A stretch of 37,411 nucleotides of DNA from Mesorhizobium sp. (lineage in GTDB: Bacteria; Pseudomonadota; Alphaproteobacteria; Rhizobiales; Rhizobiaceae). The DNA lies in the NCBI GenBank assembly GCA_004020545.1, contig SAQE01000062.1:1-37411 (forward strand), given 5' to 3'. Below, piece by piece: positions 8,654-15,913 of this stretch. A model generated the notes under the pieces. That model searched no databases and was not told the origin of the DNA. It worked only from the letters and a program-made list of their open reading frames with translations. How positions within the stretch are numbered: position 1 is the stretch's first letter; every line of letters starts with the position of its first letter. Position numbers and translations under genes: made by a program.

Positions 8654-9205
8654 TCAGGCTGCGTTTGAGCCGGTCACCTGCGCCGAAATCGCATCGGGAC
8701 CATATTCGTCCTCGCCGGAAATCTTCAGAATTTCCTGCAGTCTGGCGCGGGCCCTGCTGACCCGGCTCTTGATCGTGCCGACCGCGCAGCCGCAGATCTC
8801 GGCGGCCTCTTCGTAGGAGAAGCCGGACGCGCCGATCAGGATGATGGCTTCGCGCTGATCCTCCGGCAGTTGTTCCAGCGCGCCGCGAAAGTCCTTGAGG
8901 TCGAGCTGGCCGTGCTGCGCCGGGTGAACGGCAAGCCTGGCGGTCATGATGCCGTCGCTGTCCTGCACCTCGCGGCCGCGCTTGCGCATCTGCGAATAGA
9001 ATTCGTTGCGCAGGATGGTGAAAAGCCAGGCCTTGAGGTTGGTGCCGGGCTGGAAGCTCTCATGCTTGTCCCACGCCTTGACCAGGGTTTCCTGGACGAG
9101 GTCATCGGCCTTGTCGGCATTCTGCGTCAGCGACACCGCAAAGGCGCGCAGGCTCGGTATCGCACCGAGCAGTTCGGTCTTGAAGCTCTGGGAGACCGCC
9201 GCCAT
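8654..9205 (-). CDS. ecfG: General stress ECF sigma factor EcfG
   Basis: A 183-residue ECF sigma factor. Region 2 contains ADDLVQETLVKAW and LKAWLFTILRNEFYSQMRKRGRE; region 4 contains LEQLPEDQREAIILIGASGFSYEEAAEICGCAVGTIKSRVSRAR. Sequence, size and context identify it as EcfG (RpoE2-type), which directs RNA polymerase to GGAAC/CGTT promoters under stress. It starts 3 bp after the stop of nepR, so the two are co-transcribed from the EcfG-type promoter at 9505-9529, giving positive autoregulation. NepR binds it in unstressed cells; phosphorylated PhyR, encoded divergently, releases it. Confidence 0.96.
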   Translation of the reverse strand: MAAVSQSFKTELLGAIPSLRAFAVSLTQNADKADDLVQETLVKAWDKHESFQPGTNLKAWLFTILRNEFYSQMRKRGREVQDSDGIMTARLAVHPAQHGQLDLKDFRGALEQLPEDQREAIILIGASGFSYEEAAEICGCAVGTIKSRVSRARARLQEILKISGEDEYGPDAISAQVTGSNAA

Positions 9206-9208
9206 GCC

Positions 9209-9412
9209 TCAATCCTTTTCCTCGGCGGGTTCGGCCTTTTCCAGTTGGCTGAGCAACTGAGCGAATCGATCCGGCACCTGATCGGAAACCAGCTCGTCGT
9301 AATATTGTTTGAGTTTGCGGGCAATTTCGGAGTTCGGCCCGAGTGGATTGCCACCCCCGTTCCGGTGCCTGCTCGCGGCGCCAGCTCTTGAATTCTTTGA
9401 CATTTCTTTCAT
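9209..9412 (-). CDS. nepR: Anti-sigma factor NepR
   Basis: A 67-residue protein with the NepR core GPNSEIARKLKQYYDELVSD followed by QVPDRFAQLLSQLEKAE, two helices that clamp EcfG or the sigma-like domain of PhyR. The N-terminal 28 residues are basic and Gly-rich and probably disordered. It may start at ATG 9412 or at the in-frame ATG 9403 (MSKNSRAG); neither has a strong ribosome-binding site. It lies directly upstream of ecfG and divergent from phyR, the standard core layout of the alphaproteobacterial general stress response. It is released from EcfG by partner switching onto phosphorylated PhyR. Confidence 0.95.
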   Translation of the reverse strand: MKEMSKNSRAGAASRHRNGGGNPLGPNSEIARKLKQYYDELVSDQVPDRFAQLLSQLEKAEPAEEKD

Positions 9413-9504
9413 ATTCGCCCTAATTCCAGCACTCGAACCGCTCTAGAATCGTAGACCACAAGGCAAGCGGCACGTTTGTCTGGTTGCCCATCCCGAAATC
9501 CCCA

Positions 9505-9529
9505 AACGCCCGCTTCCTAATTTAGTTCC
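9505..9529 (-). promoter_or_regulatory. EcfG-type promoter for nepR-ecfG
   Basis: On the minus strand, GGAAC (9525-9529), a 16-base spacer and CGTT (9505-9508), about 93 bp upstream of nepR. It implies autoregulation of the nepR-ecfG operon. Confidence 0.87.
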
Positions 9530-9538
9530 ACCTCCAGC

Positions 9539-9563
9539 GGAACTTTTTCAGAAAGCCCACGTT
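9539..9563 (+). promoter_or_regulatory. EcfG-type promoter for phyR
   Basis: GGAAC (9539-9543), a 16-base spacer and CGTT (9560-9563), about 65 bp upstream of the phyR start. Its -35 element is only 9 bp from that of the divergent nepR promoter. Confidence 0.87.
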
Positions 9564-9627
9564 GGTTTGTCGGGGCTTGCGACGAGTCTGGCCTGTACAT
9601 CAACGACATCTGAGGGAGACGTCGAAT

Positions 9628-10422
9628 ATGAGCCTATCCGCAACCATCGCTCCTCATCTCCCGTTCCTGCGCCGTTTCTCGCGCGCCGTCTCGGGATCGC
9701 AGGAAAGCGGTGATGCGTTGGTCGCCGCGTTGCTGGAAGCCATCATCGCCGACACCGAGGTTTTCCCAAAGGCATCGAGTGACCGCATCGCGCTCTACAA
9801 GGTTTTTGCCAGGCTCTTCACCTCGATTGCCATTCGCGTGCCGCAGGAGCATGCGCAGACCGCCTGGGAGCAGCGGGCCGCCGCCAATCTGAACGCGATC
9901 GCGCCGCGGCCGAGGCAGGCGTTCCTGCTGGTCGCCGTGGAGGGTTTCAGCGAGGACGAAGCGGCGGAAATCCTCGATGCCGACGAGCAGGAGTTCTCCG
10001 AATTGCTTGCCCAGGCAAGCAGCGAGATTTCCCGCCAGGTCGCGACCGATGTGCTGATCATCGAGGACGAGCCGCTGATAGCCATGGACATCGAGGAGAT
10101 GGTCGAAAGCCTTGGGCACCGCGTTGTCGGCACCGCGCGCACGCATGCCGAGGCAGTGGCCATATTTGGCAGGACGCGTCCGAAAATGGTCCTGGCCGAC
10201 ATCCAGCTCGCCGACGGCAGCTCGGGCATCGAGGCTGTGAACGAGATCCTGTCTTCGACGCCGGTGCCGGTGATCTTCATCACCGCCTTCCCGGAACGCC
10301 TGCTCACTGGCGAGCGTCCCGAACCGGCGTTCCTGGTGACCAAGCCGTTCAATCCCGATATGGTCAAGGCCCTGATCAGCCAGGCGCTCTTCTTTGACCG
10401 GCAGGCAAAGGCCGCGGCCTGA
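9628..10422 (+). CDS. phyR: General stress response regulator PhyR
   Basis: A 264-residue protein with the inverted PhyR architecture. An EcfG-like sigma domain (residues 1 to about 135) carries [20 protein letters not shown] and the sigma-4-like [24 protein letters not shown]. The C-terminal receiver (about 140-260) has IIEDE, phosphoacceptor Asp191 in LADIQL, the [17 protein letters not shown] segment and Lys239 in VTKPF. Phosphorylation opens the protein so that its sigma-like domain binds NepR and frees EcfG; it does not bind DNA itself. ATG 9628 is preceded by GAGGGAG. It is divergent from nepR-ecfG and has its own EcfG-type promoter, so it is part of the feedback loop. Confidence 0.96.
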   Translation: MSLSATIAPHLPFLRRFSRAVSGSQESGDALVAALLEAIIADTEVFPKASSDRIALYKVFARLFTSIAIRVPQEHAQTAWEQRAAANLNAIAPRPRQAFLLVAVEGFSEDEAAEILDADEQEFSELLAQASSEISRQVATDVLIIEDEPLIAMDIEEMVESLGHRVVGTARTHAEAVAIFGRTRPKMVLADIQLADGSSGIEAVNEILSSTPVPVIFITAFPERLLTGERPEPAFLVTKPFNPDMVKALISQALFFDRQAKAAA

Positions 10423-10567
10423 CCGCCCTGCAGGGTACCCTGACGATCAAGGCTTTGCGCGTGAGGCCCGTGCCTTGCATGAACCGCGCGCGGAAGCTCG
10501 TCCGATCGGTGGCGAAGTTTTGAGCGAAAAAGCGCTTCCAGGGGGATCGTCTTTTTGCGCGATTGGT

Positions 10568-10592
10568 GGAACAAACGCCATTCGGCCACGTT
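10568..10592 (+). promoter_or_regulatory. EcfG-type promoter for the DUF1328 gene
   Basis: GGAAC (10568-10572), a 16-base spacer and CGTT (10589-10592), 26 bp before the start codon at 10619. Confidence 0.87.
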
Positions 10593-10618
10593 TTCAGGTC
10601 GATAGAAGGAGCCATATC

Positions 10619-10783
10619 ATGCTGTACTGGGCGCTCGTTTTTCTTGTGGTTGCGATCATCGCCGGCGCGCTTGGGTTCGGCGGCATTGCCGGCACATCGG
10701 CAGGCATCGCGCAGATATTGTTCTTCATCTTCCTTGCCTTCCTGGTGATTTCGCTGATCGCCGGCCTCGTCAGGAGAACCTGA
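10619..10783 (+). CDS. DUF1328-family small membrane protein (YtjA-like)
   Basis: A 54-residue, almost entirely hydrophobic protein ([20 protein letters not shown], then a Gly-rich turn [12 protein letters not shown], then a second hydrophobic helix) ending in RRT. Length and the GFGGIAG core match the DUF1328/YtjA family, whose function is not established. ATG 10619 has AAGGAG (10606-10611) at good spacing. A consensus EcfG-type promoter 26 bp upstream leaves a very short leader. It follows phyR in the same direction but has its own promoter. Confidence 0.9.
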   Translation: MLYWALVFLVVAIIAGALGFGGIAGTSAGIAQILFFIFLAFLVISLIAGLVRRT

Positions 10784-10962
10784 CGCGGGGAGTTTCGAAC
10801 ACTGGAAGCCGCACCCCTCAAACGGTTTCCAGCCACCGCCGGGCGGTGTCCCCAAAAGGACGTCGTCCGGCGGACCGCTATCTGAAGCTCGCGCGTCCTT
10901 GGGAGGTCCAGTCAGGTAGCCCAGTCGCAAGAACCGTTCAGCCTGGGTGCGGGAAGTATCGC

Positions 10963-11994
10963 ATGCGGTCCAAGGCCTCAGACAAGAACGACGCCGATAA
11001 GCGCAATGACGAAGTGATCGCGATGCATCCAGCCGAAAGCGGGATGCAGGTTGGACGCGCGCTGCTTCACGCGCTTCACAATGCTGGAATTTCGGTCCTC
11101 TATCAGGATCGCGAAATGAGGACCGTCTGGGCCCGCAACATGCGTATGCCGTGGGCGTCCCAGACCGCCGACGGCAAGGATTTGCTCTCCCCCGCGCAGG
11201 CCGAGCGGATAGGCACGGCCAAACGCAAGGTGGTTGAAACCGGCAACCCGGACCGCCTCGAGCTCGGCATTCCCGACAGCGACGGCGTGCGCTGGTTCCA
11301 TATCTGGATCGATGCCGATCGCAGCGACTCCGGCGAAGTCCAGGGTGTCGTCACCACCATGGTCGAGACGACGGAGCAGAAACGCCGCGAACAGACGCTG
11401 AAGACGCTGCTGCGGGAAGTCAGCCATCGCTCGAAGAACCTTCTCGCCATCATCCAGAGCATCGCCACCCAGACCGGGCGCTACTCGGAGACGCTTGCCG
11501 ACTTCCTGACGCGCTTTCGCGGCCGCCTTCAGTCGCTCGCCTCGTCTCAGGATCTGGTGACGTCCTCCAACTGGCGGGGAGCGGCGCTTCAGGAACTCGT
11601 ATTCGGTCAGGTCGGCCGCTACAGCGCCGATCCCAAGCGCAGCCTGCGTTTCGACGGCGAAAACCCCTACCTCAACCCAAACGCCGCACTGCATATCGGG
11701 CTGGCCATGCATGAGCTCGCCGTGAACTCGGTAAGTTATGGCGCCCTGTCGCAGCCTGACGGTCAGGTCAAGGTAAGCGCCAAGATGGCGGCCGGCAGCG
11801 AGACTTCGCCTGGCCTTTTGCTGGTATGGACGGAGCGGATCGGCGCCGGCCGGCGCAACGAAAAGCGCTTCGGCAGCGTCGCTCTCGAACGCGTGGTTCC
11901 GACCTCGCTGAACGGCTCCGCCACGCTCGAGATCGATAAGGGCAATCTCGAATATCGCCTCACGATCCCGCGCGGCAACTTCGAGACGGACTGA
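10963..11994 (+). CDS. HWE-family sensor histidine kinase with PAS-like input domain
   Basis: A 343-residue soluble kinase. Residues about 25-140 form a PAS-like sensor (AGISVLYQDREMRTVWARN, RWFHIWIDADRS, ending VVTTMVETTEQKRRE). The phosphoacceptor is His155 in REVSHRSKNLLAIIQSIATQT, followed by the MHELAVNSVSYGALS N-box and WTE, the diagnostic W-x-E of HWE kinases. No transmembrane segment is visible, so it senses a cytoplasmic signal. The start at ATG 10963 has GGGAAG 6 nt upstream. HWE and HisKA2 kinases are the usual phosphodonors of PhyR; proximity to phyR makes this a candidate partner. No EcfG-type promoter was found upstream. Confidence 0.9.
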   Translation: MRSKASDKNDADKRNDEVIAMHPAESGMQVGRALLHALHNAGISVLYQDREMRTVWARNMRMPWASQTADGKDLLSPAQAERIGTAKRKVVETGNPDRLELGIPDSDGVRWFHIWIDADRSDSGEVQGVVTTMVETTEQKRREQTLKTLLREVSHRSKNLLAIIQSIATQTGRYSETLADFLTRFRGRLQSLASSQDLVTSSNWRGAALQELVFGQVGRYSADPKRSLRFDGENPYLNPNAALHIGLAMHELAVNSVSYGALSQPDGQVKVSAKMAAGSETSPGLLLVWTERIGAGRRNEKRFGSVALERVVPTSLNGSATLEIDKGNLEYRLTIPRGNFETD

Positions 11995-12080
11995 CCGCCG
12001 CCACTGCGGCTGCGGCCATCCGCCGCCAGCGGCCCTTAACCCGCTGTTCACCATAAAGTCCGATTCTGTTCCCGGCTAAG

Positions 12081-12180
12081 GGCAGCTCCAGGAAAGGCGC
12101 ACAGCGGCTTTCCCGGAGCCTGCATAAAAACAAGCACTTGGAGCGGGCCGGCGACGCTGTCAAACGCTGAACCCGCTCAA
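12081..12180. repeat. RIME-like repeat, degenerate (copy 2)
   Basis: A diverged copy of the two-module repeat. The first palindrome is degraded (GGCAGCTCCAGG... CCGGAGCCTGC); the second reads GAGCGG... with ACCCGCTC closing it. It occupies most of the gap between the HWE kinase gene (ending 11994) and the small gene at 12243. No other feature is seen in this gap. Confidence 0.6.
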
Positions 12181-12242
12181 GTGCGCCGGAAGCCCAGCCG
12201 CGCCCAGTCACATGATCTGGCACGCGATTTGGGAGGATTGAA

Positions 12243-12413
12243 ATGATGGTCGCCGATATGAACAGGTTGGAGCAGGCCGCCCGCGTCTCGATGAGCGGCT
12301 TCCAGGACGCCGAGGCACCGCCCTCGCCCCGCTCCTCGCATCTTACGCTTCGCCTCGGCGCCGTCGCGCTCCTTGCCGCCCTGGTGCTGGCGGCGGCGTG
12401 GCAGTTGAGCTGA
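12243..12413 (+). CDS. 56-residue single-pass membrane protein
   Basis: A small gene with a strong ribosome-binding site, GGGAGG at 12231-12236, ahead of tandem ATG codons (12243 and 12246). The product starts MMVADMNRLEQAARVSMSGF, has a Pro/Ser-rich middle and ends in one hydrophobic segment of Leu/Ala/Val, then AAWQLS. This C-terminal helix suggests a tail-anchored inner-membrane protein. No known family recognised. It is too short for many gene finders, but the ribosome-binding site and clean end argue that it is real. Confidence 0.65.
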   Translation: MMVADMNRLEQAARVSMSGFQDAEAPPSPRSSHLTLRLGAVALLAALVLAAAWQLS

Positions 12414-12474
12414 TCCGCCGGGTATTGCGATCAAGAGCGCCAAGGGTTCGCGGCATCGCGGCCACATCGGTGCA

Positions 12475-12500
12475 GGAACTTTTGAGCGGCGAAAATCGTT
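12475..12500 (+). promoter_or_regulatory. EcfG-type promoter for the 106-residue protein gene
   Basis: GGAAC (12475-12479), a 17-base spacer and CGTT (12497-12500), 23 bp before GTG 12524. Its position inside an apparent longer reading frame argues that translation begins at GTG 12524. Confidence 0.78.
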
Positions 12501-12523
12501 CTTTGCGGCAGGGGGATTCACCC

Positions 12524-12844
12524 GTGGAACACATCGCCGCATTGCTCCTCGTCATCGGCTGCTCGGACACCATGACCGAATGCCGCGAACTGTCGGTGCC
12601 GGTCAGCGTCTTCGAGACTTTTGAGGCTTGCACCGCCGAACGGCCCTTCGCGCTGGGCGACCTGCGGGGCCGGACGCCGCGTATCATGGGCGAGTGCCTT
12701 GCCGTCGATCCGGCGCTCGAGGACGATTACGATCAGCTCCTCTGGAGCGTGCGTCCCGACGGCACGCTCGTGGCGTCGCTGGAGGTCTCCGGCACGCTTG
12801 TCGCGTCGAACGGCGCGCACCTCGAAAAAGACTATCTTCACTAA
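12524..12844 (+). CDS. Conserved-looking hypothetical protein, 106 residues
   Basis: I place the start at GTG 12524, with GGGGGAT 6-7 nt upstream and an EcfG-type promoter just before. The frame is open back to 12398, but that extension overlaps both the promoter and the upstream small gene. The product begins VEHIAALLLVIGCSD, a short hydrophobic stretch ending at a Cys that could be part of an export signal or simply a helix. It contains four Cys residues (in IGCSD, TECREL, EACTAERP, GECLAV) and the segment WSVRPDGTLVASLEVSGTL. Spaced cysteines suggest disulphides if exported. No family recognised. The promoter puts it in the general stress regulon. Confidence 0.75.
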   Translation: MEHIAALLLVIGCSDTMTECRELSVPVSVFETFEACTAERPFALGDLRGRTPRIMGECLAVDPALEDDYDQLLWSVRPDGTLVASLEVSGTLVASNGAHLEKDYLH

Positions 12845-12933
12845 CAGTAAGATCGGGCAGGCAAATCCCGTTTTTTCATGCTAAATGGCGGACGGCACTG
12901 CCAAAAGTGAGGACAAAAGTGAGGAGCAATTTT

Positions 12934-13179
12934 ATGCGGAAGATGATCATTGCCATGGTTGCCGTGGTCGCTGTCAGCGGCTGCACCACGACCGAGCAGG
13001 ATGTGGTCGGCGGCGGCTTGATCGGCGCCGGTGTGGGCGGCTTGGTCGGCGGCGGCAAGGGCGCGCTGATCGGCGCGGCTGTCGGCGCCGGATCCGGCCT
13101 GCTGGTCCGCAACCTGCGCAACGGTTATTGCCAATATCGCGATCATCGCGGCCGGATCTACACCGCCCGCTGCAACTGA
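12934..13179 (+). CDS. Glycine-zipper lipoprotein, 81 residues
   Basis: The N-terminus MRKMIIAMVAVVAVSGCTTT is a lipoprotein signal with the lipobox V-S-G-C. The mature part is a glycine zipper (VVGGGLIGAGVGGLVGGGKG and GALIGAAVGAGSGLL), then a short basic tail with YCQYRDHRGRIYTARC. This layout matches small outer-membrane glycine-zipper lipoproteins related to the 17-kDa/OsmB group. ATG 12934 has GAGGAG 7 nt upstream. A rho-independent terminator follows at 13205-13236. I found no EcfG-type promoter directly before it; it could be read from 12475-12500 through the preceding gene. Confidence 0.86.
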   Translation: MRKMIIAMVAVVAVSGCTTTEQDVVGGGLIGAGVGGLVGGGKGALIGAAVGAGSGLLVRNLRNGYCQYRDHRGRIYTARCN

Positions 13180-13204
13180 TTTCGCGATTTTTCGAAGACT
13201 CGAA

Positions 13205-13236
13205 GGGAGGCCGATCCTTGCGGCCTCCCTTTCTTT
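13205..13236 (+). terminator. Rho-independent terminator after the glycine-zipper lipoprotein
   Basis: GGGAGGCC (13205-13212) pairs with GGCCTCCC (13222-13229) around a 9-nt loop, followed by TTTCTTT. It also lies just beyond the convergent kinase gene that stops at 13271. Confidence 0.85.
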
Positions 13237-13270
13237 GCGCCTGACCGGAGATCCGGTAGGCATTGGCTGT

Positions 13271-14908
13271 TCACGCGGTCAGCGGAATCCTTATTTCCAC
13301 CTTCAGGCCGTCGGCCTGGAAATCGCGCTTGATCGTGCCGCGCAATTCGCGCGTGACATTGAGATCGATCAGCTTGGTGCCGAAGCCGGTCTTTGCCGGC
13401 GCCTCCAGCTTTTTATGCCCCGCCTCGCGCCAGTTGAGCACCAGCGTGCGGCCTCGTCCCTCGACCGCCCAATCGACTTTCAACGCCCATTGTCCCTTGA
13501 GCGAGTTGGCCGAACTGCCGGCTTCGCCATATTTCAGCGCGTTGGTGGCCAACTCGTGAAAGGTCAGGCCAAGCGCCTGCGTCGTCGTCTCGTCGAGCAG
13601 CACTTCCGGTCCCGACAAGATGCCTTCGGGAAGCTCCTTGCCGAACACCTGCCCGAGTTCGATGCGCAGAAGATCGCCAAGGTCCGCCTTCTGCCAGCGC
13701 GAGCGTGTCAGCATGTCCTGCGAAGCCGCCATCGCCTGCAGCCGCGCCGAAAACGACGCCGAAAATTCCTTCATGTCGGTGGCCTGGGAAGCAGTCTGCC
13801 GCGCGATCGCCAGCACCCTTGTGATCGAATTCTTGATGCGGTGCTTCATCTCCTGCAGGATGAGGTCCTTTTCCAGCAGGCTCTTCTCCGTCGCCTCATG
13901 CAGCAGCGACTTTGCCTCATAGGCGCGCTCCTGATAGCGGGCCACCAAGGCGATCGCCCCGGCAAGCAGCAGGCCGAACAGCCCGAGCATCACGGGAATG
14001 GCGCGTGAGGAAGGCAGCGAAAAAGCGCTCGTCGGCCGAAACAGAACAGTCCAGGGCCGGCCGGCCACGACGATATCCCGGCGCGCGACAAGCTTCCCGC
14101 CAAGCGATTCGGCCGGCGGAGCCTCCGAGCGGAACAGAAGATTGTCGGTGTTCGGCTTGCCGTCATAGATCTCGACGTTGACCGGCAGCAGCGGTGTCTT
14201 GCTGAGCGCCACCTGGAACAAGTCGCGCGCGCGGAAGGCGGCGTAAAGAAAGCCCGCGGTCGAGGAGCGGCTGGCATTGATGACGTCCGGCGCCGTTTCC
14301 ACGTTCAGCCGCACGAACACCAGGAATCCGGGGAAGGTCTGCGTCACGTCGGCGCCCTGGCCGAGTTGGACAAGGCCGCTGGCATGCTGCTGGTCGTCCG
14401 CCATCGCCTTCTCGATCGCCGCCCGCCTTACCAGCTCGCTGAACATGTCGAAGCCGATGATCGGCTGATTGGATGTATCGAGCGGCTCGAAAAGCACGAT
14501 GGGTGCGCGCCATTGCTGCTGCGTGGTGGCTGGATAGATCGGATGGGCCGAACCGTGATCGCGCAGGATGTCGCGTTCGACCGCGGCCTCGTCGCCGGTC
14601 TTGGCCAGCTTCAGGAAGCCGACGCCGCGCAGGCCGGCGAAATTGTCGCTGATGTCGAGCGCGGTGAAGAAGGCGTTGAACTCGCCGCGCTTGATATCGC
14701 CGTTGCGGGCATCAAACAGCGCCCGTGTCGAGCGCAGCAGCGACAGATGCAGGTCTATGCGGCTCTCGATGCGGTTGAGCGCATCGTCGGCCGTCCCTTC
14801 GAACTTGATGCGCGCCGCCTCCTGGGTCGCGAAATAGGCGAACCCCGCCATCGTCAGGCTGATCAGCGCGACGGCGATGAAGGCGACGATCGGAAAGAGC
14901 TTTTTCAA
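13271..14908 (-). CDS. Membrane-bound HWE histidine kinase with CHASE sensor
   Basis: A 545-residue kinase. One transmembrane helix lies at residues 5-28, then a periplasmic CHASE-type sensor (about 35-300, with RIKFEGTADDALNRIESRID, GLRGVGFLKL and IGFDMFSE), a second helix (about 308-328), a coiled linker and the kinase core. The phosphoacceptor is the His in LQEMKHRIKNSITRVLAIARQ, followed by FHELATNALKYGEAG, LNWREAG and GFGTKLIDLNV, the HWE/HisKA2 signature. CHASE domains sense small extracellular ligands. The only plausible start is TTG 14908, since no in-frame ATG keeps the first helix; no clear ribosome-binding site is seen. As a second HWE kinase close to phyR, it may feed the general stress response. 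Confidence 0.88.
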   Translation of the reverse strand: MKKLFPIVAFIAVALISLTMAGFAYFATQEAARIKFEGTADDALNRIESRIDLHLSLLRSTRALFDARNGDIKRGEFNAFFTALDISDNFAGLRGVGFLKLAKTGDEAAVERDILRDHGSAHPIYPATTQQQWRAPIVLFEPLDTSNQPIIGFDMFSELVRRAAIEKAMADDQQHASGLVQLGQGADVTQTFPGFLVFVRLNVETAPDVINASRSSTAGFLYAAFRARDLFQVALSKTPLLPVNVEIYDGKPNTDNLLFRSEAPPAESLGGKLVARRDIVVAGRPWTVLFRPTSAFSLPSSRAIPVMLGLFGLLLAGAIALVARYQERAYEAKSLLHEATEKSLLEKDLILQEMKHRIKNSITRVLAIARQTASQATDMKEFSASFSARLQAMAASQDMLTRSRWQKADLGDLLRIELGQVFGKELPEGILSGPEVLLDETTTQALGLTFHELATNALKYGEAGSSANSLKGQWALKVDWAVEGRGRTLVLNWREAGHKKLEAPAKTGFGTKLIDLNVTRELRGTIKRDFQADGLKVEIRIPLTA

Positions 14909-15038
14909 CGCAGGGTGCGGCCCATGGATGCTTGACCATCTTTATGGGCAAGTCGCCGGACTAATACAATGGCGAGGCCAAGCCATCGCGGCCGTTGGCG
15001 CATCGACCAATGGTCTATTTGCCGGCTAATTTTCAGCG

Positions 15039-15836
15039 TCAAGCCGCGATTTTCAACGCTCCGGGACCCGGAATAGCGCCCGGCGGACACTTGCCGAGGA
15101 TGATCATGCCGAGCACCTCGTCCTGGGTCACGTCGCCGGTGCGCGCCGTGCCGACGACTTGGCCGTTCTTCATCACACAGACACGGTCGGCGAGCTCGAA
15201 CACGTCATGGATATCATGGCTGATCAGGAAAATGCCGATACCGTCGGCCTTGAGCTGCCGCACCAGTTCGCCGACCTGGGCCGTCTCTTGGGGGCCGAGC
15301 GCCGCGGTCGGTTCGTCCATGATCAGGATGCGGGCGTTGAACAGGATCGCCCGGGCGATCGCCACCGACTGCCTTTGTCCGCCCGACAGCTTGATCACCG
15401 GCTCCTTGAAGCGCTGGAAGCGCGGATTGAGCCGGCCCATCACCTTGCGCGCCTCGGCCTCCATGGCGACGTCGTCTAGCGTGCCCCAGGCGGTCATCAG
15501 CTCGCGGCCGAGGAAAAGATTGGCGGCGGCGTCGACATTGTCGGCAAGCGCCAGTGTCTGGTAGATCGTCTCGATGCCGTATTTCTTGGCATCGCGCGGG
15601 TTGGAGATCGATGCTTCCTCGCCGTTGACGAAGATCTGCCCCGCATCGCGCTTGTAGGCGCCGGACAGGATCTTGATCAGCGTCGACTTGCCGGCGCCAT
15701 TATGGCCAAGCAGCGCCACCACTTCGCCTGGAAAGAGATCGATGGACGCGTCGTCGACGGCGCGGATGCCGCCGAAGGCGATCGAGATGTTGCGCATGTC
15801 GACCAGCGGATCACCGGTGGAAGCGTTCTCTGCCAT
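15039..15836 (-). CDS. xylG: Xylose ABC transporter ATP-binding protein, single-domain
   Basis: A 265-residue ABC ATPase with Walker [10 protein letters not shown], signature LSGGQRQS, Walker [12 protein letters not shown] and the switch His in LISHDIHDV. It energises sugar import through XylH. Enterobacterial XylG has two ABC domains (about 500 residues); this one has a single domain, as in several rhizobial sugar importers such as FrcA, so it probably works as a homodimer. ATG 15836 is preceded by a GGAGGAG-type ribosome-binding site; longer frames run into the repeat at 15865-15913. It is the last gene of xylF-xylH-xylG. Substrate assignment rests on the XylF-like binding protein. Confidence 0.88.
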   Translation of the reverse strand: MAENASTGDPLVDMRNISIAFGGIRAVDDASIDLFPGEVVALLGHNGAGKSTLIKILSGAYKRDAGQIFVNGEEASISNPRDAKKYGIETIYQTLALADNVDAAANLFLGRELMTAWGTLDDVAMEAEARKVMGRLNPRFQRFKEPVIKLSGGQRQSVAIARAILFNARILIMDEPTAALGPQETAQVGELVRQLKADGIGIFLISHDIHDVFELADRVCVMKNGQVVGTARTGDVTQDEVLGMIILGKCPPGAIPGPGALKIAA

Positions 15837-15864
15837 TTTCTCCTCCTCCCTAATGCCTGACTTC

Positions 15865-15913
15865 GAGCATGATCTTTTCCGCAAACCGGTTTCCACTTAG
15901 CGGGATCATGCTC
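15865..15913. repeat. Palindromic intergenic repeat inside the xyl operon
   Basis: GAGCATGATC (15865-15874) and GATCATGCTC (15904-15913) are perfect inverted repeats with CAAACCGGTTTCC between them. The element lies between xylH and xylG, and its right end overlaps the xylH stop codon (15912-15914). Confidence 0.8.

Noticed and set aside
10426-10442. Overlapping palindromes CCCTGCAGGG and CAGGGTACCCTG just after phyR
   Set aside because: No T-run follows and the palindromes are mutually exclusive, so evidence for a terminator or operator is too weak.
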